Assembly: GCA_965216585.1 (NCBI GenBank)
Contig: CBDCGC010000003.1
Span: forward strand, 1,054,001 to 1,118,000
Direction of reading: 5' to 3'
Source of the DNA: CADEER01 sp965216585
GTDB lineage: Bacteria; Desulfobacterota; Binatia; HRBIN30; CADEER01
Length of the DNA stretch: 64,000 nt
The notes beneath the pieces are model-generated. The model was not told where the DNA came from, did no database searches, and saw only the letters and a list, made by a program, of their open reading frames with translations. Position 1 is the stretch's first letter. The number at the start of each line of letters is the position of its first letter. Positions 17,801 through 25,447 of the stretch are shown one piece after another. The translations under genes were made by a program, and so were the position numbers.

Positions 17801-20800
17801 GAAGCTGCCGCCGGACTCCAAGCGGTACACCTCGCTGCCGACCCCGCGTCCCATCGCGTCGGTGTAGCTCTCGGTCTTGTCTCCCTCTTGATCGAAGGTG
17901 ACCGTCTTCTCGCCCAGGTAGCTGGTCACCGTCGTCTGCTTGTTTGCCCCTTTGGTCGAGCGCACCCGGCCGAGAGGATCGGTGATCGAGCCATTGCCGT
18001 TGAGGTGATAGGTATAAGTGATCCAACCGGAGTTGTTGCCGCCGTCCAGATACGGCAGGCGGCGCTCTTTGATGTTGCCCCCCCTGTCGAACTTCACCTG
18101 ATCGGCACGCACCACACTGGTATTCATGCCGCCGTTGAACACCCGCGGGATCTCGCGGTAGCGCTGGCGGCCCAGCGCATCGAAATACGTCCGGGTCCAG
18201 CGCCCGTTGGCAAAGCCGTCCTGCTTGCGGATCACCTCGGCCACCGAGTGCGGGGCCACGGTGCCTGGGGTCACGCTGGGGAAGTCGTAGTCGTAAGAGA
18301 CCGTCGGGGCCCCGACCGTATCACCCGGATGGATCTCAGACTTGATGCGCCCGGCCGTGTCGTAGAGGTAGATCACCTGCGTGGCGATGCCGTTGGGGCC
18401 GAACACATTGCTTGGCTTGCCGTGGCGGTAGTCGAAGTACTGCGTGGTGACGTGACCAATCGCATCGGTCACCCGAATCGGGTAGAGATGCGCGTCCTTA
18501 CCGTCGGCCGTGTAGTCCGTCGTGGTCTCTCGGCCCTCGGCGTCGATCACCTTGGTGATGTTGCCGTAGGCGTCGTACTCGGTCTCGGTCTCCACCCAGG
18601 TGTCGCCGCTGTCGTCGATCAGCCGCGACTCCACCGTGGTCAGGTTCCCCTTGAGCACCGACCCGTAGGCGAGGTAGTCGTAAAAGAATCGCTTCTCCTC
18701 CAACAGCTCTGCAGTGCTCGAGCTGCCGCTGCCATCGACGCTGCCGTCGTGCTCGTCCCAGGTCCAGGTGTGCTGGGGCTTGTCGCTCGGCCCGTCGGTG
18801 CCCGGAATCGGCGCGATGAACTCGGTCTCCGAGTACACCGGGTATGGAAGCAGATTGCCCACCGTCCAGGTCTTGGTGATGTTTCCGTAGAGGTCCGGCG
18901 GCGCGTTGTACCGCGTGATGTCGTGCGCTTCGCCAGCCGGGCCCATGTCGAGGTTCTGGCGCTGGTTGGACGATAGCCACATCTGCGTGCGGTGCGAGCT
19001 GCCGGGAAACGGTATTTCCTCCCACTCGTTGGTCTCCAGGCGCACGATGCTGGCGAGGTCGGCCTCATCGGCGAAGTAGATAACCGACGCCACCAGCCCC
19101 TTCTTGTTCGTCCCCTGCTCGAACACCGTGGCGGTTTCGTTGCCGAAGAGGTCGGTCTGGGTCACCGTGCCGAAGCCGCGGAACTCCCGAATTGGCATTC
19201 CTCCGCCGGGATCCAGCTCGTAGGCGAACAGTCCGTCCTCGTATTTCGTCGCCGTAATCAGCTCGTGGCCCTCATCGATGCAATCATTCTCCGGGCCGAA
19301 GACGTCGACGCCCGGGTCAGGTACGCACAAGCCGTCGTTCAGCCGCGTTCCCGTCACCACCCAGGTGATGAACGGCAGTCCGGGCCCATTGCCCTCCTCG
19401 TCGAGTTGATGACTCGACGGCTCGTACTTGATCGTGTTGGCGCCGCCCAGGCCGTTGTGCATCATGTCGAGCAGCGTCGGCTTGGTACCTTGTTGGTTCA
19501 GGTACACCTCCCAGTCATCGCCGCTGGTGCCCGCGCCCGACACGACGCGGTCGAGGAATCCGTCGCCGTTGAGGTCCAGCATGTCGATCACCGTTGCAAA
19601 AGCGTCAACGTCGCGAATCGGGCCACCGATGCCACTCCACAGCCTGTCGGCGTATCCGACCTGGGTCATTCGGCTCGGGTTCCCCTGCGTCGGCTCCTCT
19701 TGGTAATCCAACCGTTCGAGCTCGCCGCCGATGTTGAGCAGCACGTACCACTGATCGTCGTTGAAGTCGTTGTAGACCCAGTCGGGAAGGCCGTCGCCGT
19801 TGATGTCCAGCAGGTCGTAGTTGGTCGCTTGATCTGGGTCTTGTGAAGACAACAGCCTACGGGTCACCGGAATCCTGATCAGCTGTGGGTCGGACGAGAA
19901 TCCCTGACCGTTGTTGAAGAACACATAGCCACAATAGTGGATGACTGTCGCACCAATGTTGTCGAACTCCAGGGACTCCAGGCAAGGATCAGGAGTCAAC
20001 CCCGGCGGTGTTCCTACCTCGTAGTCGTCGATCAGATCCGGCAGGCCGTCCCCGTTGAAATCGAGCAACGCGAAATCCGTGGAAAAACCCTCTGAGCGCG
20101 AGATCGCGTCGTATTTTGCGTCCGGCACCGACAGCGACACGTAGTTCTGATCGAAGCCGTCTCCGTTGTTGAGGTGTACGCGCCATGATCCCGGGTCTAG
20201 ATTTGGAAGCACCAGATCCACGAGACCGTCACCGTTCATGTCGACTACGTCATACAGCGTCTTTGAGTTTGGGCCTTTGGTTGAGAATCGAATGTACTCA
20301 GTCGGCGCAGCCCAGTCCGTCACGGTCGAATCAAAGTACCCACTTCCCGGCGCAGGGGTCGCCGACCATTGGCCCTTGTGCACACGCCATGTCCCGTCAT
20401 TTTCAGCGATCACGTAGTCGGGAATCGTATCCCCGTCGATGTCGAAGGTGTCGTACTTGGTGCACATGTCGTCGTTGCATCCGCTGACGAACACGTTGCG
20501 AATCAAGTAGTACTCGTTTGAGCCCGCTACGCGAGTCCACGGCGCAGCCGTTTGCTCGAACCCAAAGCCGCCCCCTCCATCAACCGTCCCCAAGTACACG
20601 TTCCAAGTCGCCGACTGAGGGGATTGCGGGAGAGCAGTCCAGGGCGCATCGACCAGATCCAGCAATCCGTCGCCGTTCATGTCCATCATCGTCCGCTCTA
20701 CGTCCTGGCTGCTGTCTTCCCAATAGCGGATCTTATTCGTACGAACGTTGGTGTTCCCCGATGGTTCGGGCACCTCTACCGGGACGGCAGCATGCTTGTC

Positions 20801-21514
20801 GGCGCTCCATTCGGAGTAGACGAACGACTGCTCGGGGAAATCGTCGGCATCGACGGTTCCGATCCGAAGATTCGCCCTACCTGGGTCGATCGCCATCAGG
20901 TCGTATTCTCGAACGAGAGTAGGCTTGCTCGGGTTGACGATGGGGGCCATGTCAGAGTGGACCTCGACCTCCACCAAACGAGTCTCCATCCGCTCGCGCA
21001 CACCACGCCGGTAGGACACCGGACCAGGCTCCGCATCGTACACGTCAGTCATTGGGCGCACGTTGCTAGTCCAGATGAACTCCACGCTGTGGAAGTGCGC
21101 AAGTGAGGTCGTCTCGTTGCCGCCGTAGTTGATCTCCTCGGGCACGAGCTGGTTGCCGTTGGTCGCGGTGTCCACCCAGGTCGTGTCGATGGTGTTGCCG
21201 TTGGCGTCCTTCGAGCGGGTCAGCCCCCAGGCCGTGGTGAACGAGCACGGCCCTTCGCCGTCGCTCTTCAGCCGCGCGTGGTCGCCCATGTTGGCAGCCG
21301 GGTCGCCGAAGGTGTAGACCATCCCGGCCGCGTCGACTGCCTTCCAGGTGTCGAGGTTGCGGTCGTACTCGGCGCGCAGGTACTTCTGCTCGACGCGCGG
21401 CCGGTAGATGACCGGGGTAGCGGCAGCGGGATTCTCGGCGACCAGCTCGACGCTGGCGCCGCCGGGCAGGATCATCACGAACTCCTCGAAGTGCTCGCTG
21501 TCGCAGTGCGGCAC
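14834..21514 (-). CDS. Giant SpvB/TcdB-like RHS repeat protein with variable C-terminal tip (main reading frame)
   Basis: This 2226-codon frame holds most of a surface or secreted RHS protein. From the N-terminal side it contains the rest of a SpvB domain, then about six FG-GAP/VCBS-like motifs (DMNGDGLLDLVD, DFNGDGLPDLID, DLNGDGFLDRV) and many YD repeats (TYDGMGVLTG, YDALGR-type). Two hydrophobic segments with an RRRR cluster lie between them (residues 1735-1812), followed by the RHS core with the closing motif DPTG near 1935. The final 291 residues are variable: Gly/Ala-rich hydrophobic helices, a Ser/Gly linker and a last segment with hydrophobic stretches. GTG 21514 is only the first start in this frame; the true N-terminus is upstream and is cut off by a frameshift near 21577. 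The putative immunity gene follows. Confidence 0.88.
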   Translation of the reverse strand: MPHCDSEHFEEFVMILPGGASVELVAENPAAATPVIYRPRVEQKYLRAEYDRNLDTWKAVDAAGMVYTFGDPAANMGDHARLKSDGEGPCSFTTAWGLTRSKDANGNTIDTTWVDTATNGNQLVPEEINYGGNETTSLAHFHSVEFIWTSNVRPMTDVYDAEPGPVSYRRGVRERMETRLVEVEVHSDMAPIVNPSKPTLVREYDLMAIDPGRANLRIGTVDADDFPEQSFVYSEWSADKHAAVPVEVPEPSGNTNVRTNKIRYWEDSSQDVERTMMDMNGDGLLDLVDAPWTALPQSPQSATWNVYLGTVDGGGGFGFEQTAAPWTRVAGSNEYYLIRNVFVSGCNDDMCTKYDTFDIDGDTIPDYVIAENDGTWRVHKGQWSATPAPGSGYFDSTVTDWAAPTEYIRFSTKGPNSKTLYDVVDMNGDGLVDLVLPNLDPGSWRVHLNNGDGFDQNYVSLSVPDAKYDAISRSEGFSTDFALLDFNGDGLPDLIDDYEVGTPPGLTPDPCLESLEFDNIGATVIHYCGYVFFNNGQGFSSDPQLIRIPVTRRLLSSQDPDQATNYDLLDINGDGLPDWVYNDFNDDQWYVLLNIGGELERLDYQEEPTQGNPSRMTQVGYADRLWSGIGGPIRDVDAFATVIDMLDLNGDGFLDRVVSGAGTSGDDWEVYLNQQGTKPTLLDMMHNGLGGANTIKYEPSSHQLDEEGNGPGLPFITWVVTGTRLNDGLCVPDPGVDVFGPENDCIDEGHELITATKYEDGLFAYELDPGGGMPIREFRGFGTVTQTDLFGNETATVFEQGTNKKGLVASVIYFADEADLASIVRLETNEWEEIPFPGSSHRTQMWLSSNQRQNLDMGPAGEAHDITRYNAPPDLYGNITKTWTVGNLLPYPVYSETEFIAPIPGTDGPSDKPQHTWTWDEHDGSVDGSGSSSTAELLEEKRFFYDYLAYGSVLKGNLTTVESRLIDDSGDTWVETETEYDAYGNITKVIDAEGRETTTDYTADGKDAHLYPIRVTDAIGHVTTQYFDYRHGKPSNVFGPNGIATQVIYLYDTAGRIKSEIHPGDTVGAPTVSYDYDFPSVTPGTVAPHSVAEVIRKQDGFANGRWTRTYFDALGRQRYREIPRVFNGGMNTSVVRADQVKFDRGGNIKERRLPYLDGGNNSGWITYTYHLNGNGSITDPLGRVRSTKGANKQTTVTSYLGEKTVTFDQEGDKTESYTDAMGRGVGSEVYRLESGGSFALYSTSESVYDGLGRLLEVYQNREDADIPMKEMRYDTLGRKIETVDRDSGVWTYGYDKVGNLIWQDDPKADQHVQICYDKIDRPTRKCSTIVDKPGVPYLICAPFACNGDMETVYEYDDPAVSYSDGRLTKVIDNAGEMRVTGYDARGRQEGMVRMIDAGIPGEPAGEAHYSYVYNTTNEVVETTYPDGEVVQVTYDESGQPVNLSNTDGYFYAQNAQYNLFGRLTRLEKGNNTTDTVEYYWGNSGDPLRNHQPKRISVAKTTTSGTTTLHKQYYDGFNKRGQITKIKDEKNQGTHAASNGAVYGYDFLGRLNSFNPDATGAPTLAYDYNKWGNITVKGGLTLSYGDPTLPGTNPHQTISASKGGGTSSTGHDANGNRTTLVNVGAQAQYDGALNYDSQDRLSEVNMGDGTDVFFYYDDGGQQKAKATYDGMGVLTGLSKYYAPSIEVRPDGKTMKSYFFGGQRVATRIVSDSSWQTTPLASLQWRSPIEVAMQWAERPVLIVSLTQTAQTAVLTSMGVLFVALFLMPASRRRRAVVGVRLGRAPALLLAILFATGTLPWPMLIQPAEAQCQGCECPTPTPGPGEELRYFHYDHQGSPVMITDENGTATEHIRYNPYGEVRARFDTAKLPIPEPGPGDIRYEYTGYEAERTTGLLYANARFYDPMLGSFTSHDPAAEFWSPYTYVGWDPVNGTDPTGACELLCLAIIGFAIGFAASAINAAINGASFGEALKAGLIGGAIGAITAPIGGYIVKEALGPLLNGVAGAVGATGEGLAKGILFVGGLGQSAYNATEGNYTGLISIGLSIAVSGFLPKGADASEAADGPAKQLLPGSGSNGDVKNGAQVDLRSSLDGSSQPSPAGSIGAPSGGSDSLIPPGKLRRIFAAAVLANGLEHAAANNPNDFWARLMLGAAGVLRLAGGTEAVFLGYSLLRSSLVANNSGFGRVGAGILAVAGASLVAYGSVEMVRGGVNLYIATDGSRPLAELHSP

Positions 21515-21880
21515 TCCGTAGCGCGTCGTGCGCTCGATGCGCCCGATGGTCAGACTCCAGCCGTGGCCGTAGGGGCTCGGGCCCGCCGCTGCTCGAGTAG
21601 GCCAGTTGCAGGTTCGGCGTCATGTGCTTGCGCCCGGGTGGCACCTGAATGCTGATCCCGGTCGACAGCGAGCCGGTGAACAGATTGGCCTCGGGCGACT
21701 GGGCCAGGCCGGTAAACGGCGTCGTCCCCTCGCCGCTGCGATCGCCGAAGCTGGTCTGCGTGTCGGCGCGGGCGGTTGAGTGTGCGAGCAGAATCACGCA
21801 CGCGGTGACTATGGCCAGATACGGCCTGCGACTCGGGGAACGGCGCAGCCCGGTCGACCACCCCCTGGCCCGCCCCCTGG

Positions 21881-21904
21881 CCCCCTCCTTGGCAAGGCGG
21901 GGGG
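21881..21904. repeat. GC-rich palindrome inside the RHS 5' end
   Basis: CCCCCTCCTTG and its near inverse CAAGGCGGGGG form a hairpin. Together with the 25-bp repeat at 21943 this looks like dispersed intergenic repeat DNA now lying within the first codons of the RHS gene. Confidence 0.5.
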
Positions 21905-21942
21905 ATCTCTGGAGGAATCTCCGGGGGTTCGGCTTGACCGTG

Positions 21943-21967
21943 CGGCTCGTCGGCGACTCGCCCTCCC
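21943..21967. repeat. 25-bp dispersed repeat, copy 1
   Basis: The 25 bases here recur identically at 25326-25350. One copy lies in the RHS 5' coding end, the other upstream of trpS. Identity over 25 bases in unrelated contexts suggests a genome-wide dispersed repeat. Confidence 0.7.
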
Positions 21968-21997
21968 ACGACGCGCCGAAGGCGCGAACGGCGCCCA

Positions 21998-22513
21998 TCA
22001 GCGCCGGCTCCCGGCGCGTCGTCGTACCTTCTCCAGGTAGCGGCGCAGAGCGGGGTTGGTGGCGCTGGCGGGGTCGTATGCCATGCGCCGCCGGCTCTCG
22101 ACCGCGGCGTGGCGAGCGGCGGCGATCTCGGCTGCCGAGGTGCCCACCTCCAGGGCCGGCACCGAGGGGTAGAGCCGCATCACGCGTGTCGTGTTCTCCT
22201 CGATATCACGGCGCAGCTCGCGTAGCGCCTCCCACTTCTCGAGGAGATCCTCCTTGCTCTGGCGGGGGATGGTGCGCAGGTCCAGAGAACGCGCTTCTTC
22301 GAGCGCCGTCTGCTCGAAGGCACTGACCGCCGACGATCCGAACCACGACGCCCACTCTCGGGCAACTCCGCTCACCAGCAGCAGCGCCGCTGCCCCCGCA
22401 CCGACAATCGTCAGGCGGCGCAGGAAGCGGCGGCGGACGCCCGCCCTCTCGTGCTCGGCGCGCCTGCGCTGCTTGGCCCGAATGCGACTTGCCCGACGAC
22501 TGCTCTTTGCCAT
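21998..22513 (-). CDS. Single-pass membrane protein of unknown function, upstream partner of the RHS gene
   Basis: A 171-residue protein starting at ATG 22513 after a GGGAGGG site. The first 29 residues are very basic (MAKSSRRASRIRAKQRRRAE), followed by one membrane segment (about 33-50, TIVGAGAAALLLVSGVA). The rest is a soluble, charged, partly helical domain (KEDLLEKWEALRELRRDIEE), placed outside the cytoplasm by the positive-inside rule. Its stop overlaps the RHS start (TGATG), so the two are probably co-translated and may work together. I recognise no family. It could be a chaperone or a secretion accessory of the RHS protein; that is inference. Confidence 0.75.
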   Translation of the reverse strand: MAKSSRRASRIRAKQRRRAEHERAGVRRRFLRRLTIVGAGAAALLLVSGVAREWASWFGSSAVSAFEQTALEEARSLDLRTIPRQSKEDLLEKWEALRELRRDIEENTTRVMRLYPSVPALEVGTSAAEIAAARHAAVESRRRMAYDPASATNPALRRYLEKVRRRAGSRR

Positions 22514-22562
22514 GGTTCCCTCCCGGCTGGTGCTTCTTTGCCTACATCGCCCCCCCCCTCAT

Positions 22563-22583
22563 TTTTCAATAGGAATTTGAAAA
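22563..22583. promoter_or_regulatory. Inverted repeat in the leader of the RHS operon
   Basis: TTTTCAA at 22563-22569 and TTGAAAA at 22577-22583 are perfect inverted repeats around a 7-nt loop, within AT-rich DNA 50 bp upstream of the 171-residue gene. A possible TTGACG -35 element lies further upstream on minus near 22612. An operator or leader hairpin is possible, not proven. Confidence 0.35.
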
Positions 22584-22733
22584 TTCTCTCTACGTAGAAT
22601 CCCTTATAGAACGTCAACTATAAAAGAGACTGTCGCGGCGCAAACGACGAGTGGAACGGTCTTCGCCTCCGTGCCAAATCGAAGCCTCGCGTTGCCTGCT
22701 CGATTGACAATGTCCACTCGTCTGCTCCTCTCG

Positions 22734-23801
22734 TCACCATGCCGCCGCTGCAGGAGCTTCGATCCGGCTTGACTGAGAGCGTCCGATGATTCCGTATGCT
22801 GGGACCCATCCCGAGTGCCCGACCGCGGGTGTTCCGCCCTCGCAGGGGTCTGCATCCAGCAAGCCGACGCGAAACCAAAGACTGCCTCCGATTCGCTTGC
22901 TCTCCTGAACGACGACGGGAATCTCCCCCGGCTTCCCGGGGCTGGGCGGCTGGTGGCGAGAAGGTTGTCCGGCCCCCGGGTGAGGCCACAGAATGCCGAT
23001 CCACTGTTCGTTGAGATAGCTGAGACGGCCGATCGGCAGCTCATCATAAGGCCAATACGTGCCGGCGTGATCGGCACTCAGCCAAACGAAATCACCCCCG
23101 CGCTCGCGCACTCGGTACCAGCCCGGAACCTTTGCGTAGACGATCGCGGCGGGGAATTCATAGCTCGCCTCGCGAGTCTCGAAGGCGCTGATTTCCTCGA
23201 CTCGCTCGCCGGTTGTACTCTCCGCAGCCGGCGATGCGTGCAAGGGGATCGCTCCTCCGTGAGCCAACGACTTCAGATCCAGGAGTCCGATGAGACGACG
23301 ACTCGACGGGTTCGCCGGCATCGGTTCGCTCTTCGCCACGTCGGCCAACAGCAAAAGCGCCTGCAAGCTCACCAACTGTGAGGCAACGAATTTCGATGGG
23401 ACATCCACGAACGCGGTCGAAGAGTCGCCCGCGGAGGGAGGAAAGCGACGCGAACCGCTGCAGGTGTCGACTCGGTATTGGTCCGCGGTCTCCGTGCGTC
23501 TGCCGAAAAGAATGTACGTGGCTGCGCTTTGTACGCCCAATCCGCAAGCTCCGCTGTTGTCGGCGGTGACGAACTTCGTTCCCGGTCGAAGAGCGCCCTT
23601 GTAGGGAGGTGTCAGGGCCGCGACGCGCAGAGAAAGGTCTCCAGCTGTCTGGTTCTGATTCTCCACCCGGGCGAGGACGACGATGTCCGCGTCGCGGTAG
23701 TAGCTTGCCAACGACCGCTGGGCGCAACGACAGGCGTCTGATGTTTCGACTGAAAGAACCGTGATCAGAACGACGAACGGGAGAAGAATACGCGTGTTCA
23801 T
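22734..23801 (-). CDS. Exported netrin/TIMP-like (NTR) domain protein
   Basis: A 355-residue exported protein starting at ATG 23801, which overlaps the stop of the lipoprotein gene as ATGA. A signal peptide (MNTRILLPFVVLITVLSVET) ends at SDA, so the mature protein begins CRCAQRSL. A Cys-x-Cys at the mature N-terminus followed by ADIVVLARV is the pattern of TIMP/NTR-like domains, which in animals bind metalloproteinases. Further Cys residues (GACGLGV, DTCSGS) agree with the fold. The C-terminal half (residues about 200-355) is Trp/Gly-rich with VPGWYRVRERGGDFVWLSAD and GWVPAYG, perhaps an SH3-like module. The partner is unknown. It is in an operon with the lipoprotein. Confidence 0.7.
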   Translation of the reverse strand: MNTRILLPFVVLITVLSVETSDACRCAQRSLASYYRDADIVVLARVENQNQTAGDLSLRVAALTPPYKGALRPGTKFVTADNSGACGLGVQSAATYILFGRRTETADQYRVDTCSGSRRFPPSAGDSSTAFVDVPSKFVASQLVSLQALLLLADVAKSEPMPANPSSRRLIGLLDLKSLAHGGAIPLHASPAAESTTGERVEEISAFETREASYEFPAAIVYAKVPGWYRVRERGGDFVWLSADHAGTYWPYDELPIGRLSYLNEQWIGILWPHPGAGQPSRHQPPSPGKPGEIPVVVQESKRIGGSLWFRVGLLDADPCEGGTPAVGHSGWVPAYGIIGRSQSSRIEAPAAAAW

Positions 23802-24097
23802 CGAAGATCGCGAGGGTTCCATTCTTCGCACCAATCCGCGGGCAGGCAAACCGCAAAGCTGTTGGTACCCAGGTAGCAGACTTGCTTTTCGGGACAACCC
23901 AAGAAAGCGCAACGAGCTCGGCCCGAGCACTGCGACCGAAAGCGTGGCTTCCCATCGGCACAACGCACGGGCCACGATTTCATGCACCAGCCCGCGCAAT
24001 CATCGCTCCTGAGGAAGCTGTCGCCGCGAACCGTGCAAGCGGCGCCAATCGGTTTCCCGCAACCCGCGCTCAGGAGAAGAATGGAGGAGAGTGCCAA
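23798..24097 (-). CDS. Small Cys-rich lipoprotein
   Basis: A 99-residue lipoprotein missed by ATG-only start rules. A perfect AGGAGG (24109-24104 on minus) precedes GTG 24100 by 3 nt and TTG 24097 by 6 nt; I prefer TTG 24097 for spacing. The N-terminus reads as a signal peptide with a lipobox LSAGC, so the Cys should be lipidated. About ten more Cys residues follow (DDCAGWCMKSWPVRC, ARCAFLGCPEKQVC), implying disulfides in the periplasm or on the surface. Its stop overlaps the start of the NTR-like gene. No family is recognised. trpS is 83 nt upstream on the same strand. Confidence 0.7.
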   Translation of the reverse strand: MALSSILLLSAGCGKPIGAACTVRGDSFLRSDDCAGWCMKSWPVRCADGKPRFRSQCSGRARCAFLGCPEKQVCYLGTNSFAVCLPADWCEEWNPRDLR

Positions 24098-24103
24098 CAC
24101 GAA

Positions 24104-24109
24104 CCTCCT
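24104..24109 (-). promoter_or_regulatory. Ribosome binding site that sets a non-ATG start
   Basis: A consensus AGGAGG lies 3 nt before GTG 24100 and 6 nt before TTG 24097. It fixes the start of the Cys-rich lipoprotein; the in-frame upstream region to 24391 overlaps trpS and is not expected to be translated. Confidence 0.8.
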
Positions 24110-24180
24110 GCGTCGGCTCGCGCGGGGTTGCCGCCTGGAAGGGTTGCGCCAGTTCCGGGAATCGTCGAAACAGTCGCCGC

Positions 24181-25227
24181 TCACTGCAATCCCATTGCGG
24201 GGCGGACTTTGTCCATCGTTTCTTCGGCAACTTGACGGGCGCGGCGGTTGCCGGCTTCGAGGACGTCTTCGATGTAGCCGGGCTTCTCGCTGAGCTCGGC
24301 GCGGCGTTGGCGCAGGGGATCGAGCTCGGCGTTGACGTGCTTGATCATGATCTTCTTGCAGTCCAGACAGCCGATGCCCGCCGTCTTGCACCCTTCGGTC
24401 ACCGTCGCGATCTCCTCGTCCGTGCAGTAGACGCGGTGCAGGTTGAATGCGGGGCAGTCCTCGGGGTCGCCGGGATCGTCGCGGCGCACGCGGCGCGGAT
24501 CGGTCATCATCCGGCTCAACTTCTTGTCGACCTGCTCAGCCGAGTCGCAGAGCAAGACGGCGTTGCCGTAGCTCTTGCTCATCTTGCGACCGTCGGTGCC
24601 GGGAATCTTCGGCGACTCGGTCAACAGCGGTTGCGGTTCGGGGAAGACGTCGGCGTAGAGGCGGTTGAAGCGCCGCGCCACCTCGCGCATCAGCTCGAGA
24701 TGCGGCACCTGATCGACGCCGACCGGCACGCGCTGAGCGCGGTAGATCAAGACGTCGGCCGACTGCAGGATCGGATACCCCAGCAAGCCGTAGTTGATCT
24801 TGCTCATCTCCGCCTCGTCGTCGCTCTCGACCAGGCCGAGCTCGCGCGCCTGCTCCTTGATCGTCGGATTGCGGATCAACCACGGCGTCGGCACGATCAT
24901 CGACAGCAAGAGATGCAGCTCGGCGTGCTCCTTGATCGCCGATTGGCGAAAGATGGCGACCTTGTCGGGATCGAGCCCGGCCGACAACCAGTCGACGAGC
25001 ATCTCGCGGCTGCTCTCGGCAATCTGCCGCGTGTCCTCGTAGCCGGTGGTCAGTGCGTGCCAGTCGGCAATGAAAAACAGACACTCGGCTTCGTCCTGCA
25101 GGGATACCCAGCGGCGCAAGGCCCCCAACAGGTGACCGAGGTGCAGATGCCCGGTCGGCCGCATACCGCTGACGACGCGCTGCGGGCCTTTGGACCGCCC
25201 TTTCTTCGTCTCCGCTGCCACCACCAC
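24181..25227 (-). CDS. trpS: Tryptophan-tRNA ligase
   Basis: A 348-residue class I aminoacyl-tRNA synthetase that charges tRNA-Trp. The HIGH motif is HLHLGHLLGAL and the KMSKS motif is GTDGRKMSKSYGNAV; GMRPTG and the tryptophan-pocket region QSADVLIYRA and PVGVDQVPHLELMRE fit TrpRS. It is slightly longer than the common form (about 330). A C-x2-C pair (GCLDCKK) lies in the C-terminal domain. The start is one of consecutive GTG codons near 25227. Upstream DNA contains a heptamer repeat. Confidence 0.95.
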   Translation of the reverse strand: MVVAAETKKGRSKGPQRVVSGMRPTGHLHLGHLLGALRRWVSLQDEAECLFFIADWHALTTGYEDTRQIAESSREMLVDWLSAGLDPDKVAIFRQSAIKEHAELHLLLSMIVPTPWLIRNPTIKEQARELGLVESDDEAEMSKINYGLLGYPILQSADVLIYRAQRVPVGVDQVPHLELMREVARRFNRLYADVFPEPQPLLTESPKIPGTDGRKMSKSYGNAVLLCDSAEQVDKKLSRMMTDPRRVRRDDPGDPEDCPAFNLHRVYCTDEEIATVTEGCKTAGIGCLDCKKIMIKHVNAELDPLRQRRAELSEKPGYIEDVLEAGNRRARQVAEETMDKVRPAMGLQ

Positions 25228-25325
25228 TCCCCGTCGATTTCTCCGCCAGAAGGCTACGCTAACAAATTGCCTCTCTCAGGGCCACGCCGAGGGAGCAGCA
25301 GGCTCGTCGGCATCCGTTGGTCCGG

Positions 25326-25350
25326 CGGCTCGTCGGCGACTCGCCCTCCC
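25326..25350. repeat. 25-bp dispersed repeat, copy 2
   Basis: Identical to 21943-21967. It lies in the 220-bp gap between trpS and the DUF899 gene. Confidence 0.7.
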
Positions 25351-25383
25351 GAGATGGTCGCGCACGCGCTAGGTGGCTCCTCT

Positions 25384-25447
25384 CCAATCACCAATCACCA
25401 ATCACGAATCACCAATCACCAATCACCAATCACCAAATCACCAATCA
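25384..25447. repeat. Heptanucleotide repeat (CCAATCA) about nine units
   Basis: Nine consecutive units of CCAATCA, one with a base change (25405-25411) and one with an added A (25433-25440), run up to the stop codon of the DUF899 gene. No spacers are present, so it is not CRISPR. The array lies in the putative leader of trpS on minus. Such arrays can change length by slippage. Confidence 0.9.

Larger units (their letters stand above)
21575..21998 (-). pseudogene. N-terminal part of the RHS/SpvB gene, separated by a frameshift
   Basis: This frame encodes a basic leader, a hydrophobic signal-like segment (YLAIVTACVILLAHSTARA) and the start of the SpvB domain (TPFTGLAQSPEANLFTGSLS, TPNLQLAYSSSGGP). 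At about 21574-21586 one extra base shifts the frame; deleting one G restores SPYGHGWSLTIGRIERTTRY and leads straight into the main RHS frame. The ATG at 21998 overlaps the stop of the upstream gene as TGATG, so coupled translation is likely. The 55 residues before the hydrophobic segment are encoded by a GC-rich repeat, which is unusual for a signal peptide. The break could be real or a sequencing error. Confidence 0.75.

Noticed and set aside
16634..18976. 780-codon frame opposite the RHS gene
   Set aside because: Low-complexity antisense frame created by the high GC content at third positions.
25384..25447. CRISPR-like array
   Set aside because: The units are contiguous heptamers without spacers and no cas genes are near.
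25228..25447. T-box or trp leader in front of trpS
   Set aside because: I found no T-box sequence, no Trp-rich leader peptide and no antiterminator pairing.
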